12,962 nt of DNA from Deltaproteobacteria bacterium. GTDB lineage: Bacteria; Desulfobacterota; BSN033; UBA1163. A program made the translations under genes and the position numbers. The stretch is taken from assembly GCA_016875155.1 (NCBI GenBank), contig VGSD01000026.1:1-12962 (forward strand). Reading direction: 5' to 3'. The notes below the pieces were generated by a model. The model was not told the DNA's origin, made no database searches, and saw nothing but the letters and a program-made list of their open reading frames with translations. Shown here one piece after another: positions 5,938 through 12,811 of this stretch (position 1 is the first letter of the stretch; every line of letters begins with the position of its first letter).

Positions 5938-6680
5938 CCCGGACCCCGGCTAACAAGAATTCTCGTCTGAGGCCACCATCGATATGCCTTTCTTGAAGAA
6001 ATATCGACAATATGAGAGTGATGCTTGAAAACAATCCCGCTCAGGCAATCGACAATAAAAGATTGCAGAACATCTAAATTCGGCTTGCCGGTGTGCGAAA
6101 TTTTTCCTTTCACCATTTTCATACGCCTTGGCATCCTGCTTCCTTTTGGGACCGGCATATCGAATTCGATTTTTAATCGGATCGGACCTTCAAGGGGAGG
6201 GAGTTTCCACCGGCGCTTGACCCGCTCTATAAAAAACTGTTTTCCCTCCCGCCTCGGAGGACCGGAGAATTTCATCTCAAAAGGTTTCTTAAGCGGTTGG
6301 AAAATCGCTTGACCTTTTGATTCTTTGGTTTTGTAGCGGGGAACCAGGGCAGCGAGGCCGCCATTTTTATAAGCCTTTTGCAAACCGTATAATGTGGCCC
6401 TGCAGAGCTTTGAAATGGTCTTTTTGACTCCATCAGCATCGGGCCAAAGTATGCCCGAATTCAACTCCTCCAAAAATCTATTTGTCACTTTATTTTTGGT
6501 TCCGGGTTTTCCAGCTTCCATCGACCTCCTTTGCCATTCTCTAAGGATTGCCAAACGATCAAAGGCGATTTGTTTGAGTCTCGGGTCAATGCCCTCCAGC
6601 ACACTCCTTTTCTCCGGGGGATTATCAAACTCGATTTTCTTTTCCGGAGAGGCCGTCACGTCCCAAACTTTAAAGATCAT
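5934..6680 (-). CDS. Fusion of a transposase-type DNA-binding domain with a RusA-like Holliday-junction resolvase domain
   Basis: 248 aa with two parts. Residues about 45-118 match the HTH region of this element's own transposase: both show G-TK, then FL...NSG, then K-IS..R-LY-L, then GG--AL-PRY (transposase residues 101-153). Residues about 165-242 have the RusA fold pattern: IRLKIEFDMPVPKGSR, then GKPNLDVLQSFIVDCLSGIV, then SHIVDISSRKAYRW, then TRILV. RusA enzymes are phage Mg2+-dependent resolvases that cut four-way junctions; E. coli RusA needs three Asp (70, 72, 91, from memory). Here the KPDxDN-type motif reads KPNLD (N201, D203) and the later DD pair reads HH (H220, H221), so activity is doubtful or uses other metal ligands. 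The ATG lies two bases after the XRE stop. The fusion may be directed to the element's ends. Confidence 0.8.
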   Translation of the reverse strand: MIFKVWDVTASPEKKIEFDNPPEKRSVLEGIDPRLKQIAFDRLAILREWQRRSMEAGKPGTKNKVTNRFLEELNSGILWPDADGVKKTISKLCRATLYGLQKAYKNGGLAALVPRYKTKESKGQAIFQPLKKPFEMKFSGPPRREGKQFFIERVKRRWKLPPLEGPIRLKIEFDMPVPKGSRMPRRMKMVKGKISHTGKPNLDVLQSFIVDCLSGIVFKHHSHIVDISSRKAYRWWPQTRILVSRGPG

Positions 6681-6682
6681 GG

Positions 6683-7021
6683 CTAATATCCCTCCACTCC
6701 GGGGGCAATTATCAGCTTCCCGTCCTCTTCCATCCGGACATCAACTATAATTCTGAAACCGTTTTTAACAACGCTCTTCTCCGAAAGATATTTCTGATAC
6801 CAAGTGTAAGAAACATCCCAAATGTGGGAGAGGTCCAGTTCGGGTCTTAATTCCTTTAAGACCCCGCTGACCCTTTTAATCACCTTCTGCTCGTCAGACC
6901 CATATTTCCCCCGGATCAACAGAGATAAGGTCGTCTTCGGGATTCCCGATTCCCGGCAAAACCTCCCAAAACTCCCAAACTCTTTTTTTATCAGGTCATC
7001 TATGACGCCATACCTCTTCAT
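6683..7021 (-). CDS. XRE/Cro-like HTH regulator
   Basis: 112 aa. Residues about 16-38 (GSFGRFCRESGIPKTTLSLL, then IRGK) form a typical HTH with the Ala/Gly turn replaced by SGIP. A helical segment follows, then a two-strand C-terminal part (FRIIVDVRMEEDGKLIIAPG) that may serve in dimerisation. Its ATG overlaps the stop of the reopened frame of the disrupted HTH gene upstream (ATGA at 7018-7021), and the RusA fusion starts two bases after its stop. It probably regulates the early cluster. Its N-terminal HTH resembles the broken gene upstream (IPKTTLS versus IPKSTVS), so the two are likely paralogues. Confidence 0.75.
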   Translation of the reverse strand: MKRYGVIDDLIKKEFGSFGRFCRESGIPKTTLSLLIRGKYGSDEQKVIKRVSGVLKELRPELDLSHIWDVSYTWYQKYLSEKSVVKNGFRIIVDVRMEEDGKLIIAPGVEGY

Positions 7022-7244
7022 CCCATTTCACCCCCAAAAAACGCCCCCTGGCCTTTTGTCAGAGAATCTGATGGAATATGCCCCTGTAAGTGTTTATAAA
7101 ATTTTTTAAACAGGGTTTTTAAGCTCACAAGGCCATTTCCATAGGGTTGTATCAGCCCTTCGTTGATCCTCTCAATTACCTTATCGAAACAGTTGATTTT
7201 GGGATAGCCGCTTCCTTACTGAACTTTCCGAATGTAATGGCCAT
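7018..7244 (-). pseudogene. Small HTH regulator broken by one frameshift (or read by -1 frameshifting)
   Basis: An ATG ending at 7244, with AAGGA seven bases upstream, opens MAITFGKFSKEAAIPKSTVS, a clear HTH start paralogous to the neighbouring XRE protein. Frame 0 stops at 7176-7178 after 22 codons. The -1 frame then stays open for over 50 codons (DKVIERINEG..., then YGNGLVSLKTLFKKFYKHL) and ends in a TGA that overlaps the next gene's ATG (7018-7021), a coupling typical of a real gene. Restoring one base near 7183-7186 gives one 75-aa protein. Just before the break, the frame-0 codons CCA AAA preceded by C form CCCAAAA, a heptamer of the X-XXY-YYZ slippery type, so programmed -1 frameshifting cannot be excluded. 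A plain deletion or sequencing error is simpler, because HTH similarity continues past the heptamer. Confidence 0.65.
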
Positions 7245-7256
7245 GATTAATCCTTA

Positions 7257-7341
7257 ATAAGGAAACCAGGAACTCAGGAAAATTCAAATTCTTTAATCTG
7301 ATTTCTTTTCGATTTTATTCCTGCTTTCCTGGCTTCCTTAT
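7257..7341. repeat. 24-bp inverted repeat (long hairpin) between the tape measure gene and the early cluster
   Basis: Arms at 7257-7280 (ATAAGGAAACCAGGAA, CT, CAGGAA) and 7318-7341 (the reverse complement with three differences) flank a 37-base AT-rich spacer. In RNA from the minus strand this gives 16 pairs, a 2-by-2 loop and 6 more pairs. One arm reaches the tape measure stop codon; the other ends just before the SD of the broken HTH gene. No T run follows, so it is not a standard terminator. It could be an RNA-processing site or the scar of a small inserted or recombined segment. Confidence 0.65.
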
Positions 7342-9248
7342 CAATCCTTGAAAATTTTTGCAAACTTTCCGCCGCGAAGCTTTGATTCGGCGACCCTATT
7401 GACAGAACGAATGACAGCTCTGTTTTCAGACGCTTTGATGGCTCGCATGATTTCCGATGAGACGCCTTTTTGCGAGCCTCTTGCGTCGATGTAGTAATAA
7501 TTTTCATTCCTCCCCATCGCTTTCATCTGCCCCTGCGTGAAGACTCCCTCGCCCCGCTGTAAAATGGCCGGATATTCGTCGGGCCTGAGGCCTCCGTGAA
7601 GTCTCGGGGCATTGTTAAAATTCCACGCGGGCATGAGTCTCGTTGGGCCATTGTCCGCGCCGACAATGCCGCCGCCGTGAAAGAGCGAGCCTAAAAGTCC
7701 GCTCCAGAAGCCGCCCGACAGCCATCCTCCGCCCGATTCTTTTTTCCCGGTGATCGAGCCGAAGATCAGCCACTGGGTGATCATTTTGGTCACGGCCGAG
7801 ATAAAGGCATCAGCCATGCCCTTCCAGATGTTATCGAGCGCCTCTTTTCCGCTCTGAGCGCCCTTGATCATATTGCTGACATTATTGGCCCAGACATCGC
7901 CGATGTTTTTGGAGAGGCTGTCCCAGGCGGCCTGAAGTTCGTTGGGCATTTTTAGCAGTTCGGGTATGGCCATCTGGTTGGCGTCAATCGCTTCTTCGAC
8001 CGCCTCTTCGTAGAGCCTGGCTTTAAAGGCCGCCTCGCCCCAGGCTTCTCCCAGGGTGTCGATCCATTCGTCCATCTTCTGCTCGGAGGTCAATCGTTTG
8101 ATCTCTTCGGCCTGCTTCTTCCATCCCAGTTCCATCAGCTCTTGCTGGGCCATGACGACTTCGCCATACTCGTCTGCCTTTTTTATGAAGGCATCCCAGG
8201 CAGAAAGTATATCTTCCCCTTTTCCATTCGCTTGTTTTTCTGGCACAAGTTTGGGAGCTGTTAGCTTAGGTTGAAATGCTCCCCTCGCAAGCTCAGGGCC
8301 TATTTCGAACTGACGCGACCATTTCTCTTTGGCCCTCATCGCCTGGTACTCTGCCTCATTCGGAGTGTAGCCTCCCTTGATTCCGAGATCCTCAAGCATC
8401 CGCATGATGCCCCGCCAAATCACGCCGAAATCCTCCGCAGTCTCGTTGAATTTCAATAGCCTATTTGTAAGACCATCCACCAGCCTGCTGAATTCCTCAA
8501 CCACCGGGGCTGCCGATAATTTCAACCCTGTAATTGCAAACTCCAGATTCTTAAAAGCTTCCTCGCTCGCGGCCAACTTCTTTATAAGATCTTCCTTGGT
8601 AAGACCAAGCTTATCGGCCTTCTTACCAAGATCCTCAATCTCCTTCCCCCCCTTATTCAGCAGAGGAATCATGGCTTCGGCTGAACGACCGAATACGGCG
8701 TAAGCAAGGGCCAATTTTTCGGGGCCATCCTTATACCCCCGGAACCTATCGGCCATCTCTCGAAGCATCAAATCCAGAGATTTAAGGTTTCCTGTTGAAT
8801 CGGTCGCGGAGATCCCCATTGCGCTGAAGGCTTTGGCCCCATCTCCAGTCCCGATTCGGGCCTCATCCATCGCCTTGGTTAACTGACGCATCCCCATTCG
8901 CAAATTGCTGGTATCCACATCGGCAATCTTCGCAGCATAACTCAACCGTTGCCATTCGGAGATTGTCATTCCCAAAACATTGGCGGTTCTTTCAATATCA
9001 GAACCCAAAGAGGCAAGGGATTTTAAGGAAGAGATCGCTTTGCTCACGCCGTAGATGGCAGCGGTGGCAACAGCAACCTTGGCGGTGAGTTCGATCCAGC
9101 CCTCCTTCAAGGAGTTGAGGGGACCCTGAACCTGCGCAGGGCCTTTCTTCATCTCCTCAAAGGCTTTTTTCGACTCGTCGCCGAAGGCTTTGATTTTGGC
9201 CGTCCCCTTATCGTCAACTTCAATGACAATCTGTATTTTTCCGGCCAT
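7341..9248 (-). CDS. Phage tail tape measure protein
   Basis: 635 aa from the ATG at 9248, chosen because GGAGG lies six bases upstream; an in-frame ATG 60 bases earlier has no SD. In siphophages and myophages this protein sets tail length and passes into the tube lumen. Features: a beta-strand opening (KIQIVIEVDDKG), a hydrophobic Ala-rich helix near residues 55-75, long helical segments with LGMTISEWQRLSYAA and an AVFGRSAEAMIPLL stretch typical of the family, and a C-terminal Gly-rich zone (HGGGIVG near 524) followed by RLHGGLRPDEYPAILQRGE (about 549), the usual lambda-type tape measure ending. The length is within range and no stop interrupts it. No tail tube, sheath, chaperone or baseplate gene is beside it, which is odd for a working tail module. 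It follows the capsid gene after a 319-base gap with a probable terminator. Confidence 0.85.
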   Translation of the reverse strand: MAGKIQIVIEVDDKGTAKIKAFGDESKKAFEEMKKGPAQVQGPLNSLKEGWIELTAKVAVATAAIYGVSKAISSLKSLASLGSDIERTANVLGMTISEWQRLSYAAKIADVDTSNLRMGMRQLTKAMDEARIGTGDGAKAFSAMGISATDSTGNLKSLDLMLREMADRFRGYKDGPEKLALAYAVFGRSAEAMIPLLNKGGKEIEDLGKKADKLGLTKEDLIKKLAASEEAFKNLEFAITGLKLSAAPVVEEFSRLVDGLTNRLLKFNETAEDFGVIWRGIMRMLEDLGIKGGYTPNEAEYQAMRAKEKWSRQFEIGPELARGAFQPKLTAPKLVPEKQANGKGEDILSAWDAFIKKADEYGEVVMAQQELMELGWKKQAEEIKRLTSEQKMDEWIDTLGEAWGEAAFKARLYEEAVEEAIDANQMAIPELLKMPNELQAAWDSLSKNIGDVWANNVSNMIKGAQSGKEALDNIWKGMADAFISAVTKMITQWLIFGSITGKKESGGGWLSGGFWSGLLGSLFHGGGIVGADNGPTRLMPAWNFNNAPRLHGGLRPDEYPAILQRGEGVFTQGQMKAMGRNENYYYIDARGSQKGVSSEIMRAIKASENRAVIRSVNRVAESKLRGGKFAKIFKD

Positions 9249-9567
9249 AGGGCACCTCCAGTTTAAAAAATGTGGATATTCATCTCGGAACGAGACTACT
9301 CCCCCCACCAGAAATTTCTATCCAAACAAAGGAAGGACATGTTTGGCCCAGGACCAAACCGCCCTGGCTTTTACGCACCTGGTCAATAACGACCGAACCG
9401 TTTAAAATTCACCTTCAGGTCCCTGAACGCCTGGTCGAAACTGTCATTGCTGTGGAAACCCGTTAACCGTCATAAAAAGGAGTGTCCCGATCCCTGGGGA
9501 GGTCAACCCGGGACCGGAACACCCAAAACTCCTGATCGCAGCTCAGCAAACCAGGAGGGAGGCAATA
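9249..9567 (-). other. Non-coding gap between capsid and tape measure genes
   Basis: 319 bases without a convincing gene. It contains a terminator-like hairpin (listed separately) and a stop-to-stop frame on the minus strand, between about 9380 and 9475, that reads SNDSFDQAFRDLKVNFKRFG. That frame has no start codon and no SD and may be the last trace of a deleted phage gene. In a complete phage, portal-side, head-completion and tail genes would occupy this interval, so it may mark a deletion junction. Confidence 0.4.
9474..9532 (-). terminator. Rho-independent terminator after the capsid gene
   Basis: On the minus strand, GTGTTCCGGTCCCGGG (9522-9507) pairs with CCCAGGGATCGGGACAC (9498-9482) through an 8-base loop. 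The stem is about 16 bp with one bulge and G-U pairs. Three bases later comes TTTTTATG (T tract 9478-9474). An outer GGAGT/ACTCC pair can extend the stem. It lies about 40 bases after the capsid stop, so the capsid gene probably ends its own transcript and the tape measure gene is read less or separately. Confidence 0.65.
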
Positions 9568-10905
9568 TTATCCAGCAACCGCTTTCCAGAATCCGCGGAA
9601 ATCCGCGATTTCCATTTCATATTCGTGACGACTTTTGTATTGCATTTTATCCCCAACGAAAAGCTGCCCCACGGTCGGGTTATCGGCCAGAAAAAATTCA
9701 GGCTCCCGCTTTCCATTAAGATATGCGGCCTCCAAAAGCTCGACTTCGCTGCCGTCGGCGATCAGGCCCCAGTCGTTGGCATCGGTAAAGAGCGGGTTGC
9801 AGATGATCCGCTCATGATTCACTCCGAAACGTCCGGCGTGCGGATTGATCGTTCCTGCCAACGGCCACGGAGAGTTGAGCGCCTTTGCGATCTCAAGCAA
9901 TGCTCTCGGCACCCAGAGATCTCTCGGCTCGAGGGCCAGGCCCGCCCCACTGTTCTGCTCGGTCTGGGCATACATGGCCTTGAGTGCGTTTGTCAGAGTG
10001 GTGATGCCCGTGGAGTCGTTGGTCAGCGTCGTTGCTCCGAGATTTGCGTGATCGTTGTGGAAGAGCGCCTTGCCGTCGCCGCCATAATTGGCGTTATCGA
10101 TAACTTTACCCCAGGCCCTCTTGGCATGGGTTCTCCGGTGCGCCCTTCCCATCTTACTGACGAGCTGGACGACCGATTTGAGATCGTCATTGAGAATGAC
10201 CTTTCTCGTCACCGTAAGGATCCATCCTTTCTGGTTGATGGCATAACTCGCTTCGATATCAGTCGGAAGGGTCAACTCCTGATAGTCTGCCGTCTCTGGG
10301 TTGACGTCCGGAACGTCGCCCAGATACCCAACACTGATGATTTCCATATCCTTAAAATTCGGCGCGTTCCGCACGAAGGAAATGAGAGCCTCTTCCTGGT
10401 AATTCGGGATCCGGTATTCCTTGATCAGCCTCCGGTGCATCGAATTCCCGAGCACAAAAGAAAACGAGGAAGAAGAATAGGCCGCAGCCAATCCCAACAT
10501 CGTCATGATAGCCCTCCCGAGCTTCTCCTTCTCGCGCGTGGGGACACCCCTCATCTCAACATCCCCGGTTATGTGCGTGTAGGCCGCTCGAAGACTCTTA
10601 AAAGCTTGCACGCCTTTGTGCTCCCTTTCAACCCCCACATCAAAGAGTTTGTCCAACGCCGCCTGAATTTTCTCCGGCTCGCTCGGTCCGGCTTCTGTGA
10701 CCGGCCTTATAATAAACTCGTTATAAAATTCTTCGAGTTTTCTCCGAAATTCGCTCTCGCCCTTCTTTTGACTCTCCTCTAATGCCAAATTCCATAATTC
10801 AATCATCCGCTCATCATCCATTGTCTCTTCCAAGTAGCCCAACTTTGCCCCTTCTTCCGGATAACCCTTCCGCAGAGCATCAAAAACCAATTTTCGAACC
10901 ATCAT
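9568..10905 (-). CDS. Phage major capsid protein, Mu gpT-like
   Basis: 445 aa from the ATG at 10905, chosen for GGAGG eight bases upstream. A 90-base in-frame extension to 10995 overlaps the XRE gene and has no SD. The region from about residue 140 to the end carries the features of gpT-like capsid subunits: SFVLGNSMHRRLIKEY, LTVTRKVILNDDLKSV, MGRAHRRTHAKRAW, GGDGKALFHNDHANLG and LEPRDLWVPRALLEIAKAL. The chain should adopt the HK97 capsid fold and assemble into a shell. The first 140 residues are charged and helical (EESQKKGESEFRRKLEEFY) and could act as a built-in scaffold. I see no protease motif in them, and no separate protease, portal or terminase gene exists in the element. Recognition is by sequence pattern alone. 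Confidence 0.85.
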   Translation of the reverse strand: MMVRKLVFDALRKGYPEEGAKLGYLEETMDDERMIELWNLALEESQKKGESEFRRKLEEFYNEFIIRPVTEAGPSEPEKIQAALDKLFDVGVEREHKGVQAFKSLRAAYTHITGDVEMRGVPTREKEKLGRAIMTMLGLAAAYSSSSFSFVLGNSMHRRLIKEYRIPNYQEEALISFVRNAPNFKDMEIISVGYLGDVPDVNPETADYQELTLPTDIEASYAINQKGWILTVTRKVILNDDLKSVVQLVSKMGRAHRRTHAKRAWGKVIDNANYGGDGKALFHNDHANLGATTLTNDSTGITTLTNALKAMYAQTEQNSGAGLALEPRDLWVPRALLEIAKALNSPWPLAGTINPHAGRFGVNHERIICNPLFTDANDWGLIADGSEVELLEAAYLNGKREPEFFLADNPTVGQLFVGDKMQYKSRHEYEMEIADFRGFWKAVAG

Positions 10906-10951
10906 CTCCTTGCCCTCCTTTTCCTGATCTGCGGCTTCAATGCCGCAACCT

Positions 10952-11191
10952 TTAGATTTTCCTAAACCCTGGATCATCCCGCCTGGCAGCCACAAGCCTC
11001 ATTTCCCGATCCGGGAACAATTCCTCTATCGAAACTCCGAGCGCGACGGCAAGCTTCCTTTTTTCATCCTCAGAAAAATTCACTAACCCATTCTCGTGCA
11101 AAGAGATCTTCGCCGCGTTGATTCCAGTCAGAACCATCAATCGAAATTGAGTTAGTCCAACATTTCTCCGAATTTCTCTAAGCCGACTCAT
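10952..11191 (-). CDS. Small XRE-family HTH regulator
   Basis: 79 aa. Residues 4-60 form a standard XRE domain: REIRRNVGLTQFRLMVLTGI, then NAAKISLHENG, then DEKRKLAVALGVSIEELFP. The ending LGVSIEELFP is diagnostic of this family. AGGTGGGG precedes the ATG (GGAGG seven bases away). It lies 46 bases upstream of the capsid gene and is probably co-transcribed with it. The inverted repeat TTCGTC-TTTT-GACGAA, 40 bases upstream of the start, is a candidate operator for autoregulation. It may be the element's repressor. Confidence 0.8.
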   Translation of the reverse strand: MSRLREIRRNVGLTQFRLMVLTGINAAKISLHENGLVNFSEDEKRKLAVALGVSIEELFPDREMRLVAARRDDPGFRKI

Positions 11192-11230
11192 GTCCCCACC
11201 TCCACAAAAAAACTATTCATTCAATCCAAT

Positions 11231-11246
11231 TTCGTCTTTTGACGAA
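11231..11246. promoter_or_regulatory. Inverted repeat upstream of the XRE gene (candidate operator)
   Basis: TTCGTC and GACGAA form perfect 6-bp arms around TTTT. Its place between the unknown gene at 11333 and the XRE start suits self-regulation. A weak promoter (TAGACT, 17 bases, TAAAAT) may lie just upstream on the minus strand. There is no T run after the stem, so it is not a terminator. Confidence 0.4.
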
Positions 11247-11332
11247 TCGGCCCGAACATGATCTCATTTTAATAATAATTTTTTGTTTAGTCTATGACGA
11301 TAATAAAGATTTTTAAGGGGATTTTTGTCAGA

Positions 11333-12019
11333 TTACTTTGGTGAGTTTAGGGTGAAGCAATTTTTTATAGCTTGGCGGATTGCGCGGGTACGGTCGTTTC
11401 CTTTGATTCCGATAATGTCAAAACAATAGATAATGATATTTGGGAATGGCCCTGACCAAGGGCGAGGTATGCCGATGTTCCTTTTAAAGCTTTTTGCTAT
11501 CTGGAGCGCGAGACCGAATTCGTCAGCTTTGCGACCACCTCCTCTTTTTACTTTCTCTATTTCTAAAGCCGTTTCTAAATTTTCCATGATCTTCTGAAGA
11601 TACTCAGGCGTTGAAAGTATAGCGGCTGCAAAAGCGATCTCCCTGCGAACTTTTACCTTCGTATTTTTGGTATCCTGAAAATTCCACTCTGAAGGGTCAC
11701 ATTGACGCGGGGGAAGGATTTGGAATCGGCCCGAACGAATTTCGAGAACATTTTTATAGACCGCCTGATAATGAGTTTTTAAACGAAACAGTTTATCTCT
11801 GTGTGCAGCTCGATTTTTAGAGTTTAGATGATCCAAAATTCGCTGGGTATAATCCAAATATATTTCAATCTCCCGCATGAATGCCTTAACTTTTTGTTCT
11901 TCACACCCTTTAAGGGTCTCATGAAAATAGGTTTGTTCTTCCGGAGAAAAATAATAGGCATGGGATGTTATAGGCTTTCCGTCAATCTCTGAAATCCATT
12001 CGTGTTTTTTTAATATCAT
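11333..12019 (-). CDS. Hypothetical protein, first gene at the right side of the element
   Basis: 228 aa. The second possible ATG (12019) is preferred because GAGGGGAG sits at proper distance from it; the ATG at 12025 directly abuts that SD. The N-terminus has IDGKPITSHAYYFSPEEQ, followed by long charged helices (about 30-165) and a C-terminal part with RGGGRKADEFGLALQIAKSF and WSGPFPNIIIYCFDII. No membrane span, signal peptide or catalytic motif can be named. The gene is more AT-rich than the capsid gene, suggesting a different origin. Its position next to the end and away from the phage genes is typical of cargo. A regulatory, defence or DNA-binding role is possible, but nothing in the sequence proves one. 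Confidence 0.7.
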   Translation of the reverse strand: MILKKHEWISEIDGKPITSHAYYFSPEEQTYFHETLKGCEEQKVKAFMREIEIYLDYTQRILDHLNSKNRAAHRDKLFRLKTHYQAVYKNVLEIRSGRFQILPPRQCDPSEWNFQDTKNTKVKVRREIAFAAAILSTPEYLQKIMENLETALEIEKVKRGGGRKADEFGLALQIAKSFKRNIGIPRPWSGPFPNIIIYCFDIIGIKGNDRTRAIRQAIKNCFTLNSPK

Positions 12020-12137
12020 CGCCATCTCCCCTCATGGCCCTCGTTTTTGTTTGGGCCTCCAAACCGGGTGAGGATTTCCCGGCTTGTCGGGGTCGACTCC
12101 CTATGGAAGCCCGCACTTTCAATACTCCATTGCCGCT

Positions 12138-12185
12138 AAGATACGTCAAATTATCACAAACATCAAATAAAAAAGAGGAACCTCT
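12138..12185 (-). promoter_or_regulatory. Possible promoter and upstream palindrome for the right-most gene
   Basis: On the minus strand TTGATG (12166-12161) and TATCTT (12143-12138) are 17 bases apart, giving a leader of about 110 bases to the gene at 12019. Eight bases upstream of the -35 lies a perfect 12-bp palindrome, AGAGGAACCTCT (12174-12185), flanked by A/T runs. The leader can form two short hairpins, CCGGG/CCCGG and GGCCC/GGGCC, the latter just before the start region. All are weak taken singly. Confidence 0.35.
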
Positions 12186-12607
12186 AAAAAATCCGAGATG
12201 TCCGGACCTCCGTGCTTTCTTATAAAAAAGAATGCCCAGGATGCGTTAGGAGAAGATATCATGCGAAGATGAAGGGGTAGGGGGTAAGGTTAAGGATAAG
12301 GCCCTTTTGCGGCCTGGCCCGATCTCCGGAGCTTTCGATCCGGGAGGGCAAAGAATGATTGCTTATGGGCTATACTATACAAACGTTTAGCTCTCATCTT
12401 TACTTCCCGGTCCTGAAAGCTATAAAGGTGGAATGACCTATTCCCCAGGGGGGGGGCAAAAGGTCGGCCAATTTCCGGTATAAATTGCCCCCAAAATCTG
12501 CCTGAAATGTTGTGAGGGTATGGGATGTATAAGCCCATCAAACTACCGATCCGGATCCCTCCCCCAACCCGCCGAATTTTGGGCTAAAATTTGAACCTCT
12601 CCAAAAT
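12186..12607. other. Non-coding right subterminal region
   Basis: About 420 bases with no supportable gene; an 83-codon minus-strand frame at 12290-12541 lacks an SD and reads as random sequence. Notable contents are a run of nine G (12448-12456), a CTCCGG/CCGGGAG hairpin near 12323-12346, and a purine-rich plus strand at 12265-12300. It may be regulatory or end-associated, or the remains of deleted genes. Confidence 0.5.
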
Positions 12608-12617
12608 ATTTCACAAG
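12608..12617 (-). repeat. Subterminal inverted repeat matching 234-243
   Basis: CTTGTGAAAT at 234-243 on the plus strand recurs here in reverse complement, and both copies are followed inward by a T-rich stretch ending in GG. This gives a third class of shared end sequence, inside the 24-bp motifs. The copies are about 60 bp and 6 bp from the nearest 24-bp motif, so spacing is not conserved. Confidence 0.45.
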
Positions 12618-12622
12618 CTCTT

Positions 12623-12646
12623 TTTGTGCAGACAATTTGAAAATTT
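12623..12646 (+). repeat. Right-end 24-bp motif, inner copy
   Basis: Carries TGTGCAGACAATTTGAAA within 24 bases identical to the copies at 12719-12742 and, inverted, at 152-175. Start-to-start distance to the outer right copy is 96 bp. Probable transposase binding site. Confidence 0.8.
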
Positions 12647-12718
12647 TGGGGAAATCAAATCGTGAGGGTTCTTTAAGTGGAATGAATGCTACTTGTTGTT
12701 TTTGTTGACTTTTTTAAA

Positions 12719-12742
12719 TTTGTGCAGACAATTTGAAAATTT
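12719..12742 (+). repeat. Right-end 24-bp motif, outer copy
   Basis: Same 24-base block as the inner copy, in the same orientation, preceded by TTGACTTTTTTAAA. It stands about 70 bp inside the right terminal repeat, unlike the left end where motif and terminal repeat touch. A short TTCTTATCA direct repeat (12762-12770, 12773-12781) fills part of the gap. Confidence 0.8.
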
Positions 12743-12811
12743 TCCGCTCAAAAACCTCATTTTCTTATCATATTCTTATCACATTTCAATCACTTAATGC
12801 CCTATTTACGC

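Noticed and set aside
9249..9308. A longer start for the tape measure protein (20 extra residues)
   Set aside because: The upstream ATG has no SD, whereas the ATG at 9248 has GGAGG at the right distance and begins with the family-like beta strand.
9625..10782. A 385-codon open frame on the plus strand opposite the capsid gene
   Set aside because: It lies fully antisense to a recognisable capsid protein, has no SD, and its translation (many His, Arg, Val and Pro, no domain) looks like a reverse-frame shadow.
10906..10995. A longer start for the capsid protein (30 extra residues)
   Set aside because: It would overlap the XRE gene by 44 bases and has no SD, while the ATG at 10905 has a strong one.
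12290..12541. An 83-codon minus-strand frame near the right end
   Set aside because: No SD, odd composition, a G-run within it and no recognisable motif; probably chance.
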